DNA of 64,000 nt from Reyranella soli (GTDB taxonomy: Bacteria; Pseudomonadota; Alphaproteobacteria; Reyranellales; Reyranellaceae): the NCBI RefSeq assembly GCF_007992495.1, contig NZ_BKAJ01000004.1:240822-304821 (forward strand). The letters are read 5' to 3'. Below the pieces are notes generated by a model. That model ran no database searches and was not told the DNA's origin. It saw only the letters and a program-made list of their open reading frames with translations. Positions 8,604-16,897 of the stretch are shown here, in pieces. A program made the position numbers and the translations under genes. The first letter of the stretch is position 1, and each line of letters begins with the position of its first letter.

Positions 8604-9668
8604 GTGGCCGCAGTTGAGCTGAAAGGCCTCACCAAACGCTATGGCCAAACGACCGCGGTGGTGGATGTTTCGCTGCGCATCGAGCATGGCCAGCTCGTCT
8701 GCCTTCTGGGGCCGTCGGGCTGCGGCAAGACCACGACGCTGCGCCTGATCGCGGGCTTCATCGAGCCCTCGGCAGGCGAAATCGTGGTGGGCGGCAAGGT
8801 CCTGTCCTCGCCCCAGCGCACGGTGCCACCGGAAGGTCGCAACATGTCGATGATCTTCCAGAGCTATGCGCTGTGGCCGCACATGACGGTGGCCGAGAAC
8901 GTGGCCTATGGCCTGAAGATCCGGAAGCTCGACAGGGCCGTCATCGACGCCAAGCTCAAGGCCATCCTGTCGACGGCCCACCTCGAGGCGCTGGCGGATC
9001 GCTATCCCGGCGAATTGTCGGGCGGCCAGCAGCAACGCGTCTCGCTGGCGCGAGCGCTGGTGGTCGAGCCCGAGACATTGCTGCTCGATGAGCCACTTTC
9101 GAACCTCGATGCCAACCTGCGCGAAGAGATGCGTTTCGAGATCCGCCGTCTGCACGATCAGTACCGCTACACCACAGTCTACGTGACGCACGACCAGGCC
9201 GAGGCCATGACCACGGCCGACCTGATCGCCGTCATGAACCACGGCAAGGTCGAGCAGCTCGGCCCGCCGGAGGAGATCTACGGCCGGCCGCGCTCGGAGT
9301 TCGTCGCCCGCTTCATCGGCGGTTCCAACATCCTGCGCGGCTCGGCGATCGACAATGCGCGGGTGTCGGTCGCGGGTGCGCCGTTGCGCATCACGGGGCG
9401 GTCCCTGCAGGTGGGCCGGCCGGTGGCGCTGTCGGTGCGCCAGCACGAGATCACCATCGCCAACGAGAAGCCGCAATCGGCCGACAATCATCTTCCCGCC
9501 GTCGTGACGCGGCAGGTCTTCCTCGGCTCGGTGCGCGATTTCACCGTGGCGCTCGACGACAAGACCGAACTGCGCGTGACGGCGCCGCCCGGCCGTAACA
9601 TCGCGCCGGGCCAAGCGGTGTGGTTGCACCTTCCGGCGGAACAATGCCGGGCATTGGCGGAGGAATGA
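8604..9668 (+). CDS. ABC transporter ATP-binding protein, iron(III)/polyamine importer type
   Basis: A 354-residue ATPase with Walker A GPSGCGKTT, signature LSGGQQQR, Walker B LLLDEPLSNLDA and a C-terminal TOBE-like region (about 240-354), as in FbpC/PotA-type subunits. I choose the GTG at 8604 because GGGAGGA lies 4-5 bases upstream; an in-frame GTG at 8586 lacks a site. It energises the importer whose binding proteins and fused permease follow, with only a 1-base gap to the first binding protein. Divergent from the enoyl-CoA hydratase-like gene across a 78-base spacer. Confidence 0.93.
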   Translation: MAAVELKGLTKRYGQTTAVVDVSLRIEHGQLVCLLGPSGCGKTTTLRLIAGFIEPSAGEIVVGGKVLSSPQRTVPPEGRNMSMIFQSYALWPHMTVAENVAYGLKIRKLDRAVIDAKLKAILSTAHLEALADRYPGELSGGQQQRVSLARALVVEPETLLLDEPLSNLDANLREEMRFEIRRLHDQYRYTTVYVTHDQAEAMTTADLIAVMNHGKVEQLGPPEEIYGRPRSEFVARFIGGSNILRGSAIDNARVSVAGAPLRITGRSLQVGRPVALSVRQHEITIANEKPQSADNHLPAVVTRQVFLGSVRDFTVALDDKTELRVTAPPGRNIAPGQAVWLHLPAEQCRALAEE

Positions 9669-9669
9669 C

Positions 9670-10740
9670 ATGACGAGCACGCTCAGGGGGCGGCCCACGC
9701 GACGGAGCGTGCTGGCGGGTTCGGCTGCGATCGCCACTGGTTCGTTCAGCGTCCAGGTTCGTGCCGCTCCCCAGGCGCAGAAGATCACGCCGGCGCTGAT
9801 CGAGGCTGCCAAGAAAGAGGGCAAGCTTTCCTGGTACACCTCGGTCGACCTGCCGGTGGCGGAGAAGATCGCGAAAGCCTTCGAGGCGGCCTATCCCGGC
9901 GTCAGCATGAAGGTCGAGCGCTCGGGCGCCGAACGCATCTTCCAGCGCATCGGCCAGGAATATCAGAGCAAGATCTACAATTGCGACGTGGTGAACAGCT
10001 CCGACGCCGCGCACCTCATCATCTGGAAACGCGCTTCGATGCTGGCCTCCTTCCTGCCCGAGGATGTCGCCAAGTATTTTCCCAAGGAACATTGGGATCC
10101 CGACGGCATGTACGCCTCGTGGCGGGTGACGCTGTCACCCATCGCCTACAACACCAGCCAGGTGAAGGCCGAGGACGCGCCCAAGGGGTTCAACGATCTC
10201 CTCGACCCCAAATGGGTGGGCAAGATCGTCAAGGCGCATCCGGGCTACTCGGGCACCATCATGACGGCGACCCAGCAGCTCAGCCGCGATCTCGGCTGGT
10301 CCTATTTCGAGAAACTGGCCAAGCAGAAGGTCATGCAGGTCCAGTCGGCCGCCGATCCGCCGAAGAAGGTTACGGCCGGCGAGCGCGCCGTGATGGCCGA
10401 CGGCACCGAGTACATGGTCAACCTGCTGCAGTCTCGCGGCGAGCCCATCGAGGAGGTCTATGCCGTCGAGGGTACGCCGTTGATCACCGGCCCGTCGGCC
10501 GTGCTGGCGCGTGCAGCCAACCCCAACGCCGCGCGTTTGTTCTACGCCTGGTCGATGACGGCCGAAGCGCAGCAGCTCAATGTCGAGGTCGGCGCCTTGC
10601 GTTCGGTGCATCCGCTCGTCAGGGACCGGCCCGAGCGCAAGAAGCTTTCAGACATCAAGACGCTGCGCGAGGACGCCGCCGCCGTCGCCGATCAGGCCGA
10701 CGACATCAAGGCCCGCTATCTCAAGCTGTTCAAGGTATGA
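9670..10740 (+). CDS. ABC transporter substrate-binding protein, iron(III)-type (copy 1 of 2)
   Basis: A 356-residue periplasmic binding protein. The leader TRRSVLAGSAAIATG and a hydrophobic stretch to about residue 34 suggest Tat or Sec export. The mature domain starts ITPALIEAAKKEGKLSWYTS, typical of FbpA/AfuA-like (SBP_bac_11-type) receptors, and has YSGTIMTATQQ in the middle. The next gene encodes a close paralog and overlaps by four bases (ATGA). The ligand could be ferric iron, a phosphonate or another small solute; the sequence does not decide. Confidence 0.92.
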   Translation: MTSTLRGRPTRRSVLAGSAAIATGSFSVQVRAAPQAQKITPALIEAAKKEGKLSWYTSVDLPVAEKIAKAFEAAYPGVSMKVERSGAERIFQRIGQEYQSKIYNCDVVNSSDAAHLIIWKRASMLASFLPEDVAKYFPKEHWDPDGMYASWRVTLSPIAYNTSQVKAEDAPKGFNDLLDPKWVGKIVKAHPGYSGTIMTATQQLSRDLGWSYFEKLAKQKVMQVQSAADPPKKVTAGERAVMADGTEYMVNLLQSRGEPIEEVYAVEGTPLITGPSAVLARAANPNAARLFYAWSMTAEAQQLNVEVGALRSVHPLVRDRPERKKLSDIKTLREDAAAVADQADDIKARYLKLFKV

Positions 10741-11783
10741 TCATGCGCCGTCGTACGCTGCTTGGAGCCGCCGCCCTTCTGCCTTTCGGCGCGCGTATCG
10801 TGTCCGCCGCGCCGCCGGCCGAGACGATCACGCCGGCGCTGATCGAGGCCGCCAAGAAGGAGGGCAAGGTCTCCTATTACACGGCGATGGACCTTTCCGT
10901 CGCCGAGCCGATGGCCAAGGCCTTCGAGGCCAAATTCCCCGGTATCAAGGTCGCCGTCGAGCGAACCGGCGCCGAGCGCCTGTTCAACCGCCTCGCCCAG
11001 GAGACGGCGAGCAACATCAAGCGCTGCGACGTGGTGAACAGCTCCGATGCGGCGCACTTCATCACCTGGAAGCGCGAGGGTTGGCTGCAGCCGTACGTGA
11101 CGGTGGACATCGCCGAGAACGTGGCGCCCGAGATGCGCGATCCCGACGGCGCCTTCGCCAACCAGCGCACCCACCTGTCACCCATGGCCTACAATATCGG
11201 CTTGGTGAAGCCAGAAGATGCGCCCAAGGCATTTAACGACCTGCTCGATCCGAAATATGCCGGCAAGCTGGTGAAGGGCCATCCCGGCTACTCCGGCACC
11301 ATCATGACGGCCACCCAGCAGGTCGCACGCGAGCTGGGCTGGGGCTATTTCGAGAAGCTCGCCAAGCAGAAGGTGATGCAGGTCCAGTCGGCCACCGAGC
11401 CGCCCAAGAAGCTCGAGGCGGGCGAGCGCGCCGTCGCCGTCGATGGCAGCGACTACCTGTTCTGGATGGCGCGCGAGCGCGGCGTGCCGATCGAGGTGGT
11501 GTATCCCGTCGAGGGCACGCCGCTGATCTCCAACCCGATGGCGGTGTTCAAGGCGGCGCCCAACCCCAACGCCGCGCGGCTGCTGTTCGCCTGGATCATG
11601 TCGGGCGAGGGCCAGGAGTTCATCGTCAACCTGAGCGGCCAGTATCCGGCCAACCTGAAGGTCAAGGCCAAGGCTGGCCGCCCGCCGCTTTCCTCGATCA
11701 AGACCCTGCGCGAGGACCCGGTCGAAGTCGAGAAGACGGCCGACGAAATCAAGGCGAAGTATGCCCGGATCTTCAAGGTCTGA
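10737..11783 (+). CDS. ABC transporter substrate-binding protein, iron(III)-type (copy 2 of 2)
   Basis: A 348-residue paralog of the preceding receptor sharing ITPALIEAAKKEGK, DVVNSSDAAH, HPGYSGTIMTATQQ and EGTPLI. The ATG at 10737 overlaps the previous stop (ATGA); an ATG two codons later is the alternative. The leader MRRRTLLGAAALLPFG is Tat-like. Two non-identical receptors served by one ATPase and one permease suggest split ligand range after tandem duplication. The permease reading frame starts inside its last codons. Confidence 0.92.
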   Translation: MIMRRRTLLGAAALLPFGARIVSAAPPAETITPALIEAAKKEGKVSYYTAMDLSVAEPMAKAFEAKFPGIKVAVERTGAERLFNRLAQETASNIKRCDVVNSSDAAHFITWKREGWLQPYVTVDIAENVAPEMRDPDGAFANQRTHLSPMAYNIGLVKPEDAPKAFNDLLDPKYAGKLVKGHPGYSGTIMTATQQVARELGWGYFEKLAKQKVMQVQSATEPPKKLEAGERAVAVDGSDYLFWMARERGVPIEVVYPVEGTPLISNPMAVFKAAPNPNAARLLFAWIMSGEGQEFIVNLSGQYPANLKVKAKAGRPPLSSIKTLREDPVEVEKTADEIKAKYARIFKV

Positions 11784-13539
11784 GGCCGGGAGCGCGGACC
11801 TCCAGGTCCGCTCATCGATTCCGGAAGAGCGGACCTGGAGGTCCGCGCTCCGGTTCGATCTTTCGCGTCCCGTCCTGCTCGCCGTCACCGCGCTGCTCGC
11901 GGTGATGATCGTGCTGCCGATGGGCTGGCTGATCGCCTACAGCCTGTCGGACAAGCAGGGCGCGGTGACGCTCGGCAACTTCGTCACCCTGTTCACCGAT
12001 CCGAGCTTCGTCGATCCGCTGATCACCACCCTGATCATCGCCGTCTCGGTGAGCACGATCTGCTGCCTCGTCGCGGCGCCCTTGGGCTGGCTGGTGGCGC
12101 GCACCGACATGCCGATCCGCCGCATTGTGCGCACGCTGGTCATGGCGAGCCTGGTCACGCCGCCCTTCGTTGGCGCCATCGCCTGGGAGATGCTGGCGGC
12201 GCCCAACTCGGGCCTGCTGAACCAGCTCTGGCGCAGCATGACCGGCATGCCTGCCGACGAGGCGCTTCTCGACATCTACAGCCTCACCGGCCTGATCTTC
12301 GTCATCGCCTGCTACACCTTTCCCTACGTCTTCATCCTGTTGGCCAATGCGCTCGATCGCATGCCGGGCGAGCTCGAGGACGCCTCGTCGATGCTGGGAG
12401 CGAAGACCTGGCAGACGGCGCGGCGCATCACCGTGCCGCTGGCGCTGCCGACCCTGCTGGCCGGCGCCCTGGTCGCCTTCCTGCAGGCGCTGAACCTGTT
12501 CGGCTCGCCCGCCATCCTTGCCATCCCGGCGGGCTTCCACACGCTCACCACCCGCATCTGGAGCCTGTTCCAGTTCCCGCCCAAGCCCGAGCTCGCTGCC
12601 GCGGCCTCGCTGCCGCTGCTGCTGCTGACGATCCTGCTGCTGCGCGGCCAGGCGCTGGCGCTCGGCCGGCGCGGCTATGCCGTGCTGGGCGGCAAGTACG
12701 GCGAGCCGCGCCTGGTGCGGCTGGGCGCCTGGCGCTGGCCGGCGGCGGCGCTGGCGTTGCTGATACTGGCCATGCCGCTGTTCCTGCCCTATGCGGCGTT
12801 GTTCAATTCTGCCTTCTCGCGCGTCGCCTCGCGGCTGGTCACGCTCGATACCATCACGCTGCACAATGTGCGCTTCACTTTCCTCGAGCTCAGCTCGACC
12901 ATGCCGGCGCTCAAGAACACCTTCCTGCTCGCGACCCTGTCGGCGACCCTGGGCGCGCTCCTGGCGCTTCTGATCGCCTATATCGTCTCCCGCCGCGCCG
13001 TGACCGGTCATCGAGTGCTTGCCTTCCTGGCCACGGCGCCGCTTGCGATCCCGGGCATCGTCCTGGGTGTCGGCCTGTTCCTCGCCTATACGCGTCCGCC
13101 GCTCACGCTCTACGGCACCCTGTGGATCCTGCTGATTGCCTTCATCACCATCGAATTGCCGGCGGCCTACCAGCAGCTCTCCTCGGCCTTCCACGCCGTC
13201 CATCCCGAGCTCGAGGAGGCCGGCCGCATGCTGGGCGCCTCGCGCCTGCGCACCCTGGCCGATATCACCGCGCCGTTGCTGCGTTCGGCGGTGATTGCCA
13301 CCTGGTGCTTCGTCTTCGTCGCCGTGATCCGCGAGCTGTCTGCTGCGGTGATCCTGTTCACCTCGGAGACCAAGGTGCTGTCGGTCCTGATCTTCGACCT
13401 CAAGGAAAGCGGCGACGTCGGCGCTATCGCCGTGCTCAGCCTCACGATGGTGGCCATCACCACCGTGGTCGTGGCGGTCGCCAACCGCTTCGGCGGCGGC
13501 CGCGAAGCCAGCCGTCTGCCTGCACGGGCGGCAGGATAG
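11761..13539 (+). CDS. fused ABC transporter permease (two binding-protein-dependent domains)
   Basis: A 592-residue inner-membrane protein with about 12 transmembrane helices, in which two permease domains are fused as in FbpB-type iron(III) importers. The EAA-type loops read LEDASSMLGAKTWQTARRI (about 206) and LEEAGRMLGASRLRTLADI (about 485). The only upstream ATG in frame is 11761, inside the previous gene, so residues about 10-31 are encoded by a GC-rich palindromic repeat and form an atypical charged N-terminal tail before helix 1 (VLLAVTALLAVMIV). Start choice is therefore uncertain; no alternative ATG or GTG exists between the repeat and helix 1. Confidence 0.9.
   Translation: MPGSSRSEAGSADLQVRSSIPEERTWRSALRFDLSRPVLLAVTALLAVMIVLPMGWLIAYSLSDKQGAVTLGNFVTLFTDPSFVDPLITTLIIAVSVSTICCLVAAPLGWLVARTDMPIRRIVRTLVMASLVTPPFVGAIAWEMLAAPNSGLLNQLWRSMTGMPADEALLDIYSLTGLIFVIACYTFPYVFILLANALDRMPGELEDASSMLGAKTWQTARRITVPLALPTLLAGALVAFLQALNLFGSPAILAIPAGFHTLTTRIWSLFQFPPKPELAAAASLPLLLLTILLLRGQALALGRRGYAVLGGKYGEPRLVRLGAWRWPAAALALLILAMPLFLPYAALFNSAFSRVASRLVTLDTITLHNVRFTFLELSSTMPALKNTFLLATLSATLGALLALLIAYIVSRRAVTGHRVLAFLATAPLAIPGIVLGVGLFLAYTRPPLTLYGTLWILLIAFITIELPAAYQQLSSAFHAVHPELEEAGRMLGASRLRTLADITAPLLRSAVIATWCFVFVAVIRELSAAVILFTSETKVLSVLIFDLKESGDVGAIAVLSLTMVAITTVVVAVANRFGGGREASRLPARAAG
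11788..11853. repeat. GC-rich palindromic element inside the permease 5' coding region
   Basis: GGGAGCGCGGACCTCCAGGT and its near-exact inverted partner ACCTGGAGGTCCGCGCTCC flank CGCTCATCGATTCCGGAAGAGC. The copy begins 5 bases after the upstream stop codon and stays open in the permease frame. GGACCTCCAGGTCC replaces the GGGCCTCCGGCCC core of the other copies, with compensating changes on both arms, so the palindrome is maintained. Confidence 0.88.
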
Positions 13540-13548
13540 GGCGCGGTG

Positions 13549-14040
13549 ATGACCGGAAAACAGATCGTGGTCCTTGTCGTCGGCGCTATCATCGGCATCG
13601 CCGGCCTGCGCTATGTCGGCCTGCTCGTCCTCATACCGGCGCTGTCCGTAGCGGCCTGCTGGTGGATCTTCACCAGGCTCGGCCTGCATCCCCGTCTTGT
13701 CCTGCCGCTTGCCGTCGCTGGAGGCCACGGGATCTGGTTCTTCATCGGCACGGTCATGGCTCTGGCGGCCGGAGGCGGCGCCCAGACCTTGATCGAGGTC
13801 GGCTTGGAGACTGCGATCGTCCTCGCCATCGTCGCGTGGGGTTGCGTCAGCCGTTCAAGGCCCGCGCTTGGCGTCCTGATCGCCTATGAAATCGTGAGCA
13901 TCGGCTTCAACGCCATGGCCTGGTCGGGCGCTGGCGACCTGCGCCCCATCCTCGCCGTTCACATCGGCTTGCGCATCGTCGCCATTATCGGCGCCGCCCT
14001 GGCCCTCGGCCGGTGGTTGGAGATCGCTCCCTCTCAGTAG
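13549..14040 (+). CDS. hypothetical polytopic membrane protein
   Basis: A 163-residue protein, almost entirely hydrophobic, with about five transmembrane segments (for example IVVLVVGAIIGIAGL near the start and LALGRWLEIAP at the end). A GTG one codon earlier at 13546 is an equally possible start. It begins 9 bases after the fused permease and may be cotranscribed with the importer, though no transport motif is visible. I recognise no family. Confidence 0.75.
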   Translation: MTGKQIVVLVVGAIIGIAGLRYVGLLVLIPALSVAACWWIFTRLGLHPRLVLPLAVAGGHGIWFFIGTVMALAAGGGAQTLIEVGLETAIVLAIVAWGCVSRSRPALGVLIAYEIVSIGFNAMAWSGAGDLRPILAVHIGLRIVAIIGAALALGRWLEIAPSQ

Positions 14041-14045
14041 CTTGC

Positions 14046-14498
14046 TCAGTTTTTGGGCTGAACATGTGGCGATGAATGATGATGAGCGATTCGCCATGTA
14101 CCGTCCCGCTTGACGAGCACCATGGTGAAGCGCGCCGGAGTAGCCACTGTCTTTCCATCCTGCAGGCGGCTGAACTCGTAAAAGCCTGCGACCACCACCG
14201 CGCCGTCACTCAGGACGGTGGTGCGCCTTTCGCCGATCACGTTCTTGAAGCCACTGCCCTTCAAGGGCGAAAAGTACTTCAGGATGGCCTCAGTCCCTTC
14301 CGACATGACTGGACTTGTCGTTCCAAGAAGAGTGCCATCGGACCAATAGATCTTGGACAGCTCGTCAGGATCATTGGTGCTGAAAGTCGTCGCCCAGCGG
14401 TCGACCACGGCGTTTGCCTCCTCGGTCGGACCAGCAACCGCGGCCATGGCCATCGAAACGGTGAGCATCAAAGCAAGAAGGAGTTGGAGTTTCCTCAT
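14046..14498 (-). CDS. secreted NTF2-like (SgcJ/EcaC, DUF4440-type) protein
   Basis: A 150-residue protein with a clear signal peptide (MRKLQLLLALMLTVSMAMAAVAG), followed by the cone-shaped NTF2-like fold pattern: a helix with VDRWATTFSTNDPDEL, then YWSDGTLLGTTSP, and a final strand RDGTWRIAHHHSS. Members bind small ligands or act as stress-associated secreted proteins; no catalytic function can be assigned. It converges with the preceding membrane-protein gene. The 202 bases upstream, to the next gene, contain no open frame I would support. Confidence 0.8.
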   Translation of the reverse strand: MRKLQLLLALMLTVSMAMAAVAGPTEEANAVVDRWATTFSTNDPDELSKIYWSDGTLLGTTSPVMSEGTEAILKYFSPLKGSGFKNVIGERRTTVLSDGAVVVAGFYEFSRLQDGKTVATPARFTMVLVKRDGTWRIAHHHSSPHVQPKN

Positions 14499-14700
14499 TT
14501 GCTTGCTCCTTGGGGTGGCAGCAGCTCTTGCGTGACGTAGTGCCGGTATTTCGCTTTCCTCAACTCTTCAAAAGCCGGGATGAACCTATTGAAAGGATAG
14601 GCGCGACGCGGGGAACGCCAAGTCGCTCAACCAACGCGAGGTCTACGAATCTTTCAAGCGTTCAAAACTGTGTCAAGCACCCGTGGCCTATGAACACGAC

Positions 14701-15672
14701 CTAGTTGAAGATCGCGACCTCGTCGACCGTGATGGGCTTGGCGAGCAGGCTCAGCGATTCGAGCGTCTTGATCGTCGCCTCCCAGCCGGCGTGCGTCTGG
14801 ATGCCGGTCGGCGGTCCGGAGAGCTGCTGGGACACCGTCACCATGCTGCGGTCGACGAAGCGCGGCGCCAGCCTGGGGAAGAGGTTGGAGAAGTGGGTGG
14901 CGGCGTCGCCCGGCCGCTCCCTCACCATGTTGTAGCCTTCCTGCACGGCATCGACGATCTTCTCGGCAATGGCGCGCCTCGCCGGATCGGCCCAGGCCGC
15001 GTCATTGACGATCAGGTTCAGGCTGTAGGCGCGCACGCCGAAGTCGCTCAGCCGGATCATGGTGATGCGGCGGCCCTCGGCTATCAGCTCGGACGGCGCC
15101 ATCTCGTCATAGTCGATCAGGGCATCGACCTTCTTGTCGACCAGGGCATAGGCGTTCCACTCGACGGTGGTTTCCTTGATCTTGCTGCGATCGAGCTTGT
15201 TGGCGGCGATGAGCGCGCGCAGCTCCTCGTTGGTGATGCTGCCCGGCACCAGGCCCAGCGTCTTGCCGTAGAGGTCGCGCGGATGGGCGATGCGGTCCTC
15301 GGTGCGGGTGAAGATCACCGTCGGCGACTTGGGATAGTAGACGGCGAGGCTCTTGATGGGCTGGCCCTTGGCGCGGCCGATCGCGGTGGCGATGCCGCTC
15401 GACGAGCCGATCCAGTACGGCTTGCCCTCGCCGATCATCGCCGCCGAGCTCATCGCGCCCTGAGTTTCGGCGAACGCCACCTCAAGGCCGCGGCGCTCGA
15501 AGGCGCCCATCGCGCGCGCGAGATAGAAGCCGGCGTAGGTCGGCAGCGCTCTCCAGTCGAGCAGGATCTCGACCTTCTCGAGCATGTCCTCGGATTGGGC
15601 GTGGGCCGCGAACGGGAGAAGGGCGGACGCGGCCAATGCGGCGGCAATGATGGATCGGCGATGAAAGGGCAT
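14701..15672 (-). CDS. ABC transporter substrate-binding protein, NMT1/THI5 type
   Basis: A 323-residue periplasmic receptor. The leader FHRRSIIAAALAASALLPFAAHAQ ends near residue 26. The mature start VEILLDWRALPTYAGFYLA is the SsuA/ThiY-like (NMT1) pattern for nitrate-, sulfonate- or pyrimidine-precursor importers. DLYGKTLGLVPGSITNEEL is the usual second-lobe entry. No permease or ATPase gene adjoins it, so it is an orphan receptor in this window. Confidence 0.88.
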   Translation of the reverse strand: MPFHRRSIIAAALAASALLPFAAHAQSEDMLEKVEILLDWRALPTYAGFYLARAMGAFERRGLEVAFAETQGAMSSAAMIGEGKPYWIGSSSGIATAIGRAKGQPIKSLAVYYPKSPTVIFTRTEDRIAHPRDLYGKTLGLVPGSITNEELRALIAANKLDRSKIKETTVEWNAYALVDKKVDALIDYDEMAPSELIAEGRRITMIRLSDFGVRAYSLNLIVNDAAWADPARRAIAEKIVDAVQEGYNMVRERPGDAATHFSNLFPRLAPRFVDRSMVTVSQQLSGPPTGIQTHAGWEATIKTLESLSLLAKPITVDEVAIFN

Positions 15673-15767
15673 GCCGGCATTATGGCCGGTGATTACCTCC
15701 GACGAAATCGCCAGCCCGTCGCTTTCGCGCTCTTCTTCGGCCGTCGCAACGCTTGAAGGAGACAGTC

Positions 15768-16130
15768 ATGTCCAACATCGAATCCGTCGTCGAAAGCTAC
15801 ATCGCGAGCTGGAACGAGACCGATCCCGGCCGGCGCAAGTCCGCCTTGGCGGCATCGTGCGCCGCCAATGCCAGCTATCGCGATCCGGTGATGGTGAGCG
15901 ACGGCCATGCCGGTCTCGACGCCATGCTCGCCGGCGTGCAGGCCAAGTTCCCGGGCTTCGTGCTGAAGCGCATCTCCAAGGTCGACAGCCACAACAACGC
16001 CGTGCGCTTCGCCTGGTCGCTCGGGCCGGTGGCGGGGCCGTCTGTGGTCGAGGGTGTCGACTTCGCCACCCTGGCGACCGACGGCAAACTCGCCTCGATC
16101 GTAGGCTTCATCGACAAGATGCCGGGCTGA
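15768..16130 (+). CDS. SnoaL/NTF2-like small protein
   Basis: A 120-residue cytoplasmic protein with the NTF2-like pattern: VESYIASWNETDPGRRKSAL, then ANASYRDPVM, and FAWSLGPVAG near the end. The ATG at 15768 is preceded by AAGGAGA at 6 bases; a TTG five codons earlier is in frame but lacks a site. Relatives include ligand-binding and isomerase-type proteins; no activity can be assigned. Confidence 0.82.
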   Translation: MSNIESVVESYIASWNETDPGRRKSALAASCAANASYRDPVMVSDGHAGLDAMLAGVQAKFPGFVLKRISKVDSHNNAVRFAWSLGPVAGPSVVEGVDFATLATDGKLASIVGFIDKMPG

Positions 16131-16214
16131 CCGGCCGTCCGGCGGCAGCGGAGACACCATGGATTGTGTCTCCGCGCCTTCGGGAAAAGCCCCGAAAAAT
16201 AAGGCTTCGAACTC

Positions 16215-16249
16215 TTGATTCACAACTAACTGACCAGTAAGTTAGTTGT
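16215..16249 (+). promoter_or_regulatory. promoter and operator abutting the TetR start codon
   Basis: TTGATT (16215-16220), a 17-base spacer and TAAGTT (16238-16243) form a plausible sigma-70 promoter. Overlapping it, ACAACTAAC (16222-16230) and GTTAGTTGT (16241-16249) are perfect 9-base inverted arms, the last base touching the ATG at 16250. This fits a TetR-type autoregulatory operator. The expected transcription start falls at or next to the ATG, so the mRNA would be leaderless or nearly so. Confidence 0.7.
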
Positions 16250-16897
16250 ATGAAGGCCGCCAAGCAACGCCGCGCCCCGACCGAGCGTCCGGGCGAGATC
16301 ATCGATGCTGCGCTGGCCCTCTTCGTCGAGAAGGGCTTCGCGGCGACGCGGCTGGACGACGTCGCTGAACGCGCCGGCCTGTCGAAGGCGGCGATCTATC
16401 TGTACTTCGAGGACAAGACCGCTCTGTTCCAGGGCGTGGTGCGCCAGGCAGTGGCGGTCAATCTCGGCACGGTGGCGGCGATGGTGAGCGCGCATCACGG
16501 TCCGGTCGCGCCGTTGCTGCCGCGCATCCTCGAATTCATGGCGAGCCGCATCGAGGAGACGCCGATGGCCTCGGTCGCCAAGCTGGTGATCGCCGAATCG
16601 CGCGCCTTTCCCGAGATCGGCCGCTTCTATCTGAAGGAGGTGATCGGCCGCGGCATCCCGTTGCTCGAAGGCCTGATCGTGCGCGGCATCGACCAGGGCG
16701 AGTTCCGCCGCGTCGATCCCGGCCTGACGGTGCGCTCGATCATGGGCGCCATGCTGCTGGCCGGCGTCTGGCGCACGGTGTTCGAGCCGATCGGCGCCGA
16801 GAAGCTCGATATCAAGGCGCTCGCCCGCCACCACGCCGATCTCATGTTGCACGCGTTGAGGCCCGAGCCGGGCCAGGAGAAAGCCGGTGCATCATGA
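16250..16897 (+). CDS. TetR/AcrR family transcriptional regulator (CecR/YbiH-like context)
   Basis: A 215-residue repressor. The N-terminal helix-turn-helix lies at about residues 32-56 (LDDVAERAGLSKAAIYLYFEDK). The variable C-terminal domain would bind a ligand and dimerise. It is the first gene of an efflux operon, overlapping the HlyD-type gene by four bases (ATGA). The gene order resembles E. coli ybiH-ybhG-ybhF-ybhS, where the TetR protein represses the exporter. A palindrome overlaps its promoter, so negative autoregulation of the whole operon is likely. No Shine-Dalgarno sequence is present because the operator runs right up to the ATG. Confidence 0.92.
   Translation: MKAAKQRRAPTERPGEIIDAALALFVEKGFAATRLDDVAERAGLSKAAIYLYFEDKTALFQGVVRQAVAVNLGTVAAMVSAHHGPVAPLLPRILEFMASRIEETPMASVAKLVIAESRAFPEIGRFYLKEVIGRGIPLLEGLIVRGIDQGEFRRVDPGLTVRSIMGAMLLAGVWRTVFEPIGAEKLDIKALARHHADLMLHALRPEPGQEKAGAS

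Noticed and set aside
11812..13728. 638-codon minus-strand frame opposite the fused permease
   Set aside because: Extreme Gln/Arg/Gly composition is what antisense of a Leu/Ala-rich membrane protein gives in GC-rich DNA; no ribosome site.
14510..14704. 64-codon plus-strand frame upstream of the NMT1-type gene
   Set aside because: No ribosome site and no recognisable sequence; likely chance.
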